DNA from: Hexactinellida sp. DTS-2022
Lineage: Eukaryota; Porifera; Hexactinellida
NCBI GenBank assembly: GCA_028753945.1
Contig: JAPNXP010000002.1
Location: 1,984,001 to 2,048,000 of the forward strand
Length of the DNA: 64,000 nucleotides
Direction: 5' to 3'
Shown here: positions 55,619-64,000 of the stretch, one piece after another
Layout of the letters: each line of letters opens with the position of its first letter
Numbering within the stretch: the first letter of the stretch is position 1
Position numbers and translations under genes: made by a program
The notes under the pieces: model-generated
Databases searched by the model: none
What the model was told of the DNA's origin: nothing
What the model saw: the letters and a program-made list of their open reading frames with translations, nothing else

Positions 55619-56506
55619 CAACCTTTCATTTAATTTCTGGTTATAAATGATATTATATAAAATATCACTTGATACATTCCTATTTCTCGATGTATTGAAT
55701 ATTATCCAAATAGGTTCTGAGATTCATTGCTTTTCTTGATTTTGTCTCCAAATTATATATAAAGCATAAATATTAGTACATATACGTATACTATCTACTA
55801 TTCTGCAACATATAATTATGAAGTCATAATTAAATGGCGCCTAAACCACACCACAATCCTGAGAAACTCAAAAAGGTTTCAATGTATTGACCATACCTGA
55901 ATTTATCATACAAAGTCATGTCTGATAATAAAAGAAGGTTAGATTGCACTAAAATAGAACTGCCATCTTTGTTTTCTGGCCTTCTCGGTGACATGTATAG
56001 CTGTATATTAATTAGCCCATGGACGTAGCAAGCGAAGCGCGCTATTACTATATATATGTGTATATGTTTCGAGTTGATTGAAGACACTGGACGGTTTAAA
56101 AATCTGATTTTGACCCTACAATAAGTTGAGGTTTAATCTAGAAATTTCTCAATCCTCACCAATTACGCCTTAAACATTTAAAATAGATTGCAACCGAAAA
56201 GGAGTTGTGTGATTGTGTTCTGCAGCGAAGAAAACCAGCAAGCAAAGCGCGCTACTATCACTCAAATTGTATAATATTTAAATTGTAACTGCTTTCATCT
56301 AGGATAACAAATTGTCTAACTAACAAATCCAAGTTTGTTTTAAATTGTTCAGTGTTGCATATTGTACAAGTATATATATATATATTTAAACTTAAATGAT
56401 GTTAAATGTAAAATATTTAGCAAAAATATGTAAAGAGCTTCTATAAGTTTATTTATCCGGAAAATGTTACAACAAATAACTGGCATAATAAATACTAATA
56501 GTTTGA
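55619..56506. other. 3' flank of the SH3 gene; repeat patches
   Basis: 55950-56020 is shared with 43322-43395. GCAAGCGAAGCGCGCTA at 56028 and GCAAGCAAAGCGCGCTA at 56238 are related palindromic motifs like those in the Helentron-like elements. Minus-strand AATAAA-like hexamers near 56450 could serve the SH3 gene's polyadenylation. Confidence 0.4.
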
Positions 56507-56800
56507 TCAAATTAGCGTTGTATGGTTAGCAGGAAATATTCCTTTAAGTCTAGTTGATTCATGTTTTCCCATGAGCCAACCTTCATCCATTTCAGTTGAA
56601 GAATCCAAAATCACACTGATTATATCACCTTTTTTAAAGGTTAACTCATCAGAATTTTCTGAAATATAATCAAATAAAGCTCGTACGCTATACAAAATAT
56701 TGGGTAAATTATCGTGAACAGATAAGGTTCTCTGCCGTTTCAATCTTCTAAGTTGAATTAATGCTTGATCTTCTTCGAGAAAATTTGTGTCACGAAATCC
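56507..56800 (-). CDS. Last exon of an amphiphysin/BIN1-like SH3 protein
   Basis: On the minus strand, after an acceptor TTTTTCTGCAG, the exon reads GFRDTNFLEEDQALIQLRRL, then an SH3 domain: ILYSVRALFDYISENSDELT (ALYDY box), FKKGDIISVI, DEGWLMGKHESTRLKGIFPA and NHTTLI before a TGA at 56507-56509. The DELTFKKGD, DEGWLMG-x2-ES and G-x-FPxN blocks in this order are closest to the C-terminal SH3 of amphiphysin and BIN1, which link membrane-curving BAR domains to dynamin in endocytosis. That family comparison is from memory. Upstream exons (BAR domain) would lie beyond the window or were not recognised. The sequence is intact and is the best host gene here. Confidence 0.75.
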   Translation of the reverse strand, partial: GFRDTNFLEEDQALIQLRRLKRQRTLSVHDNLPNILYSVRALFDYISENSDELTFKKGDIISVILDSSTEMDEGWLMGKHESTRLKGIFPANHTTLI

Positions 56801-57218
56801 CTGCAGAAAAATTTATAATTGGTAGACATAATGACATTAATATAAAATGTTATGGGTTTAACAATAATTTTTACTGTTTAACCTTATACTGAAATCTGCG
56901 ATCATCCAAACACCCCATCAGATCCCAATGTTGTTACAGTGATCTAGTTGTTTAATCAAGATTTGAATTGGCTAGATACATTGTAGCTCTCAGTAAGTCT
57001 ACAAACTAAAGTATTATTTATCTTGTATCCAGCTTGTAGAGGCTTGATTCGAATTACAAGTACAAAATGCTATTAAGCAAATATCATGCAATTATCGGTA
57101 AATGATGTGTTCCGAGTAAATTCTGACGAATCACCTTACAGATTTGTTATATGGTTCAAACTTTTGCAGAAATATTTGTTAATCCGGAAGAACTAATATA
57201 AAGTGAAAGAAGTACATA
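56801..57218. other. Intron or intergenic sequence upstream of the SH3 exon
   Basis: AT-rich with no recognised exon; probably the last intron of the SH3 gene. Confidence 0.45.
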
Positions 57219-57700
57219 CTACCCGGACAAAAGTATTCGACCACCCAACATTTTCCCATTGAAAATAGTAATATAGTAGGTTGAACAATGGAATATTGTG
57301 TTTGCAATTTACATGAGATATTGATATTTCGATTACAAAAATTCGTATTCTGCGCATTCGAATTAACACTTGTAGAAGCTTTCAATTCAATCCCTTTTTG
57401 ATTTGGTTAAAAATTATAATCCTGTGCCACTATATACCACTTTTCCCAAATTGCCACTATGGGAGAGATGGGAACCGGTGGACATGTTGCCATTTGATGA
57501 TAATTTCAACCCAATTAATATGTAATCAATTTGAAAGCATCTAAAATGGTGTGTAATTCGAATGCGAAGAATACGAATCTGAAATCAAAATAGCAGTATG
57601 TCATAAAGTTTTATTACATTGAACAATATTATTAGACCTACTATAGTACTATTTTCAATTGGAAAATGTTGGGTGGTCGAATACTTTTGTCCGGGTACTG
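57219..57700. mobile_element. Tc1/mariner MITE
   Basis: CCCGGACAAAAGTATTCGAC and GTCGAATACTTTTGTCCGGG are long inverted ends. The right end is CCGGGTACTG followed by TA; the left end CTACCC is two bases shorter and follows TA. Inner GGAAAATGTTGGGTGG pairs extend the repeat. Confidence 0.92.
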
Positions 57701-57840
57701 TATTATCAATAAACATCATAAAAATAATTTTTCGCAATTAACAGAAGGGAATTTGTTAATTAATTCGTAAATTCAATTTTCAAAATGAACAAAATAAATC
57801 CTCTGGGCAGTAGAAATAATTCGAATTGAAACCTAGATAG

Positions 57841-58113
57841 CAGTGCTCGACAAAATTAAATTTTGATGGGGGCTAATTAAGCCACCACCTCACTTTTTCT
57901 GGTGGCTAAAGAATAAACAACGGCCGATTTAACAAACCACTGATGACTTAACAAAGTTCTGATGTCGTAAAACAACACACATATTAATAACAAATGATGC
58001 CACGAAAAATACAATCTACACAAAAAGTAAAATAATCCACAATTTATGATAGATTAGTTAAGTCACCAACTTAACTAATCTATCATAAATTGTACCTAAT
58101 TTGTCGAGCACTG
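57841..58113. mobile_element. MITE with CAGTGCTCGACAAA ends
   Basis: The ends are CAGTGCTCGACAAA and TTTGTCGAGCACTG. An inner palindrome AGATTAGTTAAGT...ACTTAACTAATCT lies near the right end. The target duplication is unclear. Confidence 0.8.
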
Positions 58114-58370
58114 AAAAATAGTAAACAAGAGAAAAAGGCCAACAACTCGCAATTTATAGGTACTATAAACTCAGAAGATATGATTAAACGTGTATTTAAA
58201 AAGAGCAAATACCATTACTCTAAAAAAGGGTTAGACCATGTCACCCTTGAGGATTTTGAGAGTTTTCATGTTTACTATGTGCCCCATTCCCTTAGTTAAG
58301 GTAATGGGACACATACAATAAAAATTTATGAATTATTCAGTCATAAACCTTATCCTAAAAATGTATTAAG

Positions 58371-58503
58371 AAAAAATCCCAAATTGCAGCTGTGCCGAAC
58401 ATGTTCCTTTGGTGGCACACTGGCACTATATTTTGGTGGTGGTTTATTGATAGTGCCTCCAAAGGAACATGCTGTCGGCACAGCTGCTATTTTGTATATT
58501 TTT
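58371..58503. mobile_element. Palindromic MITE, copy 4
   Basis: Same family as 9667-9797, in the reverse arrangement (the GGTGGTGGTTTATTGATAGTG centre is inverted). Confidence 0.85.
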
Positions 58504-58660
58504 GAAATTAAATGAACGCCTCAAGGTGTTTCGTTAGACTCATTTATCAAGTTGTTACAGGACAAAGGAAGGATTGATAAATTTGAAGTTGTTTATATCT
58601 TAAACCATCTTGAGTAAATTGCCATCATTAATTATGTAAAGATAATAAATTATATAAATA

Positions 58661-58816
58661 CAGTCGAAATCGGGTTTATTTGCCTCTCCGGGTTATTTTG
58701 CCTCCTTGAATCTCGTTGTTTCTTCATAACCTCATAGAACTGTATATTGTTAAATACGGGTTTTTTTGCCTCTTTTTTCCATGCAATTATGGGGGCAAAA
58801 AACCCGATTTCGACTG
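58661..58816. mobile_element. TA-flanked MITE (156 bp)
   Basis: The ends are CAGTCGAAATCGGGTTTATT and AACCCGATTTCGACTG. TA flanks at 58659-58660 and 58817-58818. Confidence 0.93.
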
Positions 58817-58843
58817 TAGTTAATTATTTTAAGTCAACAATTA

Positions 58844-59609
58844 CAGGTATCCCTCTTTTTACGCGGTAGATGCGTTCCTTGAAAAGCCCGCGTAAAACGA
58901 AATCGCGTGAAAAAAACGGTCTATTCTCATAGTAACACATATTAAACCAATAGATGCGTTTCCAAATATTATCAACATAGAATAATATTTTAAATGCCTA
59001 GTGTTTAAACACTGAAACCTCCAACATCCGGACCTCTCAGATAACCAAGGTTTCCGTGTGTATGTTAATCCCATGGGAATTCCCATGAGATTTCCAATAT
59101 GGGATTGGAATGGAAATTATTTAAACCTATGGGAATCCTTATATAAACCAACTTGTCAGAATACTTGGGAATTCCCATAGAAAGGGTATTGTGTTGTGAA
59201 GGGAATTAAAATTCCCTTCACACCGCAACCCTACACCTTCGGATACCTCCCACAACGGGTATCTTTAGTGTGTTTAGTGAAGCAAATATGTATTTATTTG
59301 ACCAATAATATATTTGGATGAACTTACTATATGACAAATACATATCCCTAACTATCTACTATCCATAAATCATCATTTTTTGTTTTTTTGGAAATGTAGA
59401 ACCGCTTTGTTACAACTAAATATTATATATTATCTAATCTCCATAAAAAAGAGAATTAATTGTATGAAAATAATAGATAAACCGCGTAAAACGAGTTGAG
59501 GATCGCGTAAAACGAGTTGCGGATCGCGTAAAAAAAGTTTTGGTCATAAAAAATTGTCCCGCGTAAAACGAAAACGCGTAAAAAAACCGCGTAAAACAAG
59601 GTTTTACTG
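58844..59609. mobile_element. Pogo-like MITE with CGCGTAAAA repeats
   Basis: The left end CAGGTATCCCTCTTTTTACG follows TA. The right end reads GCGTAAAACAAGGTTTTACT followed by G and TA. CGCGTAAAACGA units recur near both ends. A palindromic CCCATGGGAATTCCCAT patch in the middle may be a nested insertion. Confidence 0.75.
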
Positions 59610-59869
59610 TATTTCAATTATTTTAATTATTTTAAGTCAACAAATTCCTTATTAAATGAAATTAATTTAATATACTTCAATTCATTTGAAACAATAGAGC
59701 AAAATTTAACAAGTTAAATCAAAATATTTCTTACAAGTTGAAACAATGGAATTAGATTTAACAGTTTACTGAAACTGATGAATTAAATCCTGTATTAATA
59801 ACTTTCTTCTACCTTCACGCCTTCAGACGCAGAATGTTATGATGAATCCAATTGGGAAATAAAAATTGG

Positions 59870-60115
59870 GGGTTTAGTATAATATCTTTTGAGTTCTAGA
59901 CCAGACAAATTTAGAAAAGTGTCAAAAATGTGTACATAATTAGTTAATCAAAAATCGTAACCCTAGGTACAAATTAGACGGTCATACCGCACCTACATGC
60001 CAAGTTTCAGCCCATCAACTATAAAGCTCTGGCCAGGGCACCGTCTACGGAGAAATAAACAAATTTAAAAAAGATTACAACGGGGCACTATACTATAGTA
60101 TAGTCGGCACAGTAA
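59870..60115. mobile_element. Edge of the CTGTGCCGAC dispersed repeat
   Basis: Bases 59945-60055 match 12655-12765. The edge CACTATACTATAGTATAGTC then GGCACAGTA is shared with 12805-12838. Confidence 0.7.
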
Positions 60116-60562
60116 AAGTTTAGTGTGTACTACAAAGCAAACTACTTATTACTGGATGATTGACTTTATTTATACTAATGTAGAGCATGGGCTACTATAT
60201 TATACGGCTAGATAAGTCAACTATTTGCTCATTTCATTTCCAGGCCAGTGTTTACTTTATAATTGCTCGTAATATGAATTACCCATTGTCATGGAATAAA
60301 CTAAACTAAGGTTTTCAAATACGCTAGAAACATCTAAATACTTTTGAGAATGATTTCACATCGGATTTAACCACCCCACATCGGATTTAGCCATATTCTT
60401 AGAATATGGCCCAAATTCCCAGCAAGGGTTTTGGAGGTCGATATAAGATCCCCTCATTTGGTTCGAGGAAAGATTTGTTAATTAAAGGCAATAAGTAATC
60501 TTGAGATAAAATAACTATAAAGATCCATACTACATTATTAGAAGCTAAGCAATTATCTAGTA

Positions 60563-60994
60563 CAGTAGAATTCGGTTAACACGCACCAGTCTGGGAAACA
60601 AGAATTAATACGTACTAACCGAGGCACGTCTTATCGTATGCATAATCCTTTGTAGATATACTGACTTGTGAAATGATATGAACACGATGTAGGCTATTCA
60701 AGTCTTTAACATACTTAATACTTAATGATGAGATTAAACTATTTTAGTTGTCACCTACTCACTTAAACCAATTACTAACCGTGTTCAGCTGATAGTTTTC
60801 TAGAGTACGTACTACCCGAAATAAAATAAATACATGTTATTTACTTGGGAATAGAATTGGCACGTATTATTCGAGTACTTATTAACCGAATCATTTATAA
60901 TGGATCAGATTGGAAGAAAATTGGTTATTAGAGAACATCACGTAGTATCCATGAGTATGTCTTAAGCCGAGTACGTACTAAGCGAGTTCCATTG
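60563..60994. mobile_element. TA-flanked MITE (432 bp)
   Basis: The ends are CAGTAGAATTCGGTTAACAC and GTACTAAGCGAGTTCCATTG. TA flanks at 60561-60562 and 60995-60996. The inner GTACGTACTAAC/TTAGTACGTAC-type pairs are imperfect. Confidence 0.75.
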
Positions 60995-60996
60995 TA

Positions 60997-62813
60997 TAAA
61001 TAATATTTTAATGAAGACATCACAGTGGCTTAAAACTGTAGTTTATAGAAGATAGGGATTTGGATTGCAGATGCTCAAAAGTGAAGTATTCCGGACAATA
61101 GGATATTTATAGTTGTGAATTGAATTGTATCATCAAAATGATGTATGGAGTCTCTTAAGTTTAGTTCTGGGTGATTATGTTAGAAATCAATGAAACAGAA
61201 ATTTTTTGGTTTGTTAACAATCTTTGAATTCACCCATGGTTATTGTTCAAATATCTGATCAAGATATTCGGTCACAATGTCACCTTTTTCACAATGGATA
61301 TTTGTTCACAATGGAGAAACCAAGCCAGAAATATGACCTGCCGCGACTACAAGCTGCCTTTTTCCACTCTCAATAGAAAATCAGAGAATTTATTGAGCTA
61401 CAATGATTCCTGGGAGCCTAAGTGCGGATATATATAGTCAACCGTATTAGATAACATGGCGACAGAGATGAGCTGTCAGACAGGTTAACACAACTTGACC
61501 CATGCTTCCCCGTTTAAGTACAAGTAGGACTTGACGAAAATCAACTACACGTACAAACATGCTAATTTTCAAGAGCACAGGTTTCTCAATGTACGATCAA
61601 TTACACGGCGACATGCTAATGTGCATTGGAGCTTCTCTACAAATCAAGAGAGTTAAGCAATATTTAAGTCTCTCAAACTCATTCTGTTTCTTTAATGTAA
61701 CAGACAAAGTATCATTTGTCGAAAGATGAATTTTTATTCCGGAATGGGCTCTCACCATTTAAGAGGACAGCCGCTATCCTGAAGAATACATAGCTAGGCC
61801 ATAATAATATTTATTTTAATATCATCAAACACAATAATATAATTATTTTAATGTCATCATATTCATTACTTTTTGAAGAACATTTAAATACTTGCTCATT
61901 TATAATAGATACCTAACATGATTAATTTTGATTCTAACCACCCACCATAACTCAAGCAGTACATGTCAATGATATAGCAGCCGCTACAAAAAATGCTCAA
62001 GGGTGACACAAAGTCAGCCTGTGTTTTCTTAACGTGGAAAGGTCAACTTTCAAAAGCTGCTAAATATAAACTATAGACGCGAAATCAACGTCAACGACGT
62101 GTTCTGCCAAAGTAGGAAGTTATATAAAAAATCCCGACAGAATCAAATAAGATTAATACCTCGTAACTTCGTTTTGCAAACTAGTCAAAATCAATCAAAT
62201 AATGTACAGTCAATAGACAAAAGTATCCGACCATTACATATATTTTACAATAGTTTTGGATATGTTCAGAGTTTTCTCACTCTTTAAATACAATAATATA
62301 ATATGTACAAATCGGTATAACAAACGTTACAAGAAGTAAACAATTGTCAAACTTATATTATATTACAATTTGGCACATTAGTGAACTGGCACTGATTTTA
62401 CTGATAATTGAGGTGTCAGAGATAAAGAGGGAATTACCGGAAGTGAGATATCATTATTAGAAATTAAACAAACCTCAAAATCCCAAAACAAACAATATAG
62501 AGCACAGTAACTTAAAATAGCATTTGGCAGGGATAGGAAACTATGTACACAATAGCCAAAAAATAAGTATTATTTAGATATGGGCTATCGAGATCTAGAA
62601 AACTTTTGACCACGTTTGGCGTGGTCAAATTTTTTACACAGTCTCACTCAATATTGTCCGTTATTAAATTTTGATGCTTCTGATGCTATTGTAAAAATTT
62701 GAAAAAGATGTGTTGTTAAAATTAATTTGTGTATATATGTGGTAGCTTATCAGCCCAATAAATCGAATTACGCAAGTCGAATAATATCTGAGTTGCGGTT
62801 AGTAAGATATGAT
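60997..62813. other. Non-coding stretch, no recognised gene
   Basis: Short frames only. CAGTCAATAGACAAAAGTAT at 62208, preceded by TA, is a Tc1-type end like that at 57219, but its partner was not found. Confidence 0.4.
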
Positions 62814-62821
62814 GTTAATGC

Positions 62822-63382
62822 CAAGGTTGAAACCGAATACTGATATATTTGGTTGAACCGAATATTATTTGCCAAATAGTTGATTACTAGTTGCCAACCT
62901 GATATCAGTATTTGGTATTCGGTTGCCAACCTGATATATATCACTATTCGGTATTCGGTTGCCAACCTGATATATATATATCACTATTCCGTATTCGGTC
63001 TCCCGACCGAATATTATCAGTATTCGTATTCGGTAGACTTAACCGAATATTATCAGTATTTGTATTCGCTTGACGTAACCGAGTATTATTAGTGTTCGTA
63101 TTCGGCAGTGTTTTATACAACTATTTGTAAATACGCATAAATCACAAATTAATGTTATTGTATAGGAGAATATCCTATTTTTCTCGCTCCTAATTATTTT
63201 TTTTCCTAAATCATACTCCAAAAGGATCATCTCGCGCTCCTGGATAATTCCCTGGTATTCGGTTGAGGTAATCAAATATTATCAGTATTCGTATTCGGTT
63301 ACTCAACCGAATATCAGTATTCGTATTCGGTAGGGCAACTATTCATGAATACTGATATTCGGTTCGAGAGGTTTCAACCTTG
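62822..63382. mobile_element. hAT MITE rich in CCGAATATTATCAG
   Basis: The ends are CAAGGTTGAAACCGAATACT and GAGGTTTCAACCTTG. GTTAATGC is duplicated at 62814-62821 and 63383-63390. Subterminal ATTCGGTT/AACCGAAT units fill both sides. Confidence 0.93.
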
Positions 63383-63497
63383 GTTAATGCCTATACTTCA
63401 ACATTTATACCAACTATTTGTTAATACGAAAAATACATTACTATAAGTATATAATATATTAAAAGTGATTGAACTAAACTATCTATAGACCTATCTA

Positions 63498-63777
63498 TTA
63501 TATAATCATAGTTGCAGCACTTCGATCTCTTAGTGTGACCATGTTCTCCCCACCAATCACAATTAACTTTAAACGGGATTCCAACAAAACTGGGTCACTT
63601 TCGGATGCTAGTATGACGAAAATATCAATTATATTATCTTCGAAACAGGTCTTTCTGGCTAGATGCTCTCTATACCTGCGAATCAATTTATTGCAGGCCT
63701 CAGTCCCTTCTTCGGAGCAACACTTGACACATGCCCAGCGTTCATTTCTCTCAACAGATCTTCGGAGTGTGCCGATA
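63498..63777 (-). other. Possible coding exon of unknown identity
   Basis: On the minus strand a frame open for about 90 codons reads IGTLRRSVERNERWACVKCC, SEEGTEACNKLIRRYREHLA, RKTCFEDNIIDIFVILASES and ends GGENMVTLRDRSAATMII before a TAA at 63498. It has a CVKCC cluster and a plausible globular composition. I recognise no family, and no start codon is evident, so it would be an internal or terminal exon. The plus-strand frame over the same bases looks like its shadow. Confidence 0.35.
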
Positions 63778-64000
63778 CCTTATGTAAAGTCGGCGAGATG
63801 TTAGCACAAGGAAATGAATCAAGAATTAAGAGATAAGTGTCTCTACAAAGGTTTGCCAAGTTCGATAGTATTTATTCTCCTAACATTATTGAAAATTATT
63901 AGGATGGCAGATAGTTGGCGGTAAAGATTGGAAAGTGGTTATTTGTAAGATTCTTCTACTACTGATAAACAGCATTCAATAAATTGACATTCGTTCGAAA

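Noticed and set aside
55830-56087. An 85-codon minus-strand frame
   Set aside because: It covers a patch repeated at 43322-43395, where the frame is not kept.
1-64000. tRNA, rRNA, LTR or LINE reverse transcriptase genes
   Set aside because: I looked for them and saw no convincing cloverleaf, rRNA core or YXDD-type motif. The only EEP domain belongs to the Helentron.

Overview
This is a gene-poor, AT-rich window from an animal genome, read almost entirely as transposable elements inserted into one another. The animal assignment rests on THAP-domain P-element transposases, ISXO2/Merlin-type and hAT-type elements, spliceosomal introns, and one recognisable host exon, an SH3 domain of the amphiphysin/BIN1 type (minus strand, 56507-56800). 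I cannot name the species. There are no rRNA, tRNA or CRISPR loci and no bacterial-style operons.

Region 1 (1-8640) is a decayed autonomous Helitron of the Helentron type. Its domains run in order: a repeat-rich N-terminus, a Cys-rich domain, HUH Rep, Pif1-like helicase, an endonuclease/exonuclease/phosphatase domain and an OTU protease. It is split by a RING-encoding MULE remnant (about 979-1680) and a 495-bp MITE (2988-3482). Region 2 (8640-19860) is mostly MITEs and intergenic sequence, with a second Helentron helicase fragment next to a 43-bp perfect inverted repeat, and a few exon-like stretches of unknown identity. Region 3 (19860-24402) is the remnant of a P-like element carrying a 4.0-kb MULE (20070-24078) with a 9-bp target duplication. 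Region 4 (24425-33941) is a large inverted repeat whose two arms carry identical, identically frameshifted ISXO2/Merlin-type transposase genes. The spacer holds a MITE with a second RING MULE inside it. Region 5 (33977-47520) holds two P-like elements of one family in opposite orientation, A at 33977-39322 and B at 44706-47520, with a third copy, D, between them. A is interrupted by a CACTA/CMC-like element with a nearly complete transposase gene. Region 6 (47521-64000) has a tandem pair of ~1.1-kb repeats, remnants of other MULE and BED-finger genes, the SH3 exon and many MITEs with clear TA or 8-bp target duplications.

The most interesting system is a MULE lineage seen four times (979, 11806, 20070 and 28488 are element edges). 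Where coding survives, the transposase has an IAP-like C3HC4 RING finger fused to its C-terminus. The termini are arrays of short tandem repeats rather than ordinary TIRs. The repeat sequence differs between elements, but the geometry is the same: GGG end, a first unit of 23-25 bp, a second of 25 bp in the three best ends, then a run of exactly 31-bp units. Empty-site comparisons inside the window (arm against arm of the inverted repeat, and P element A against B) directly define several insertions, including a Helentron-like T-T insertion without target duplication.
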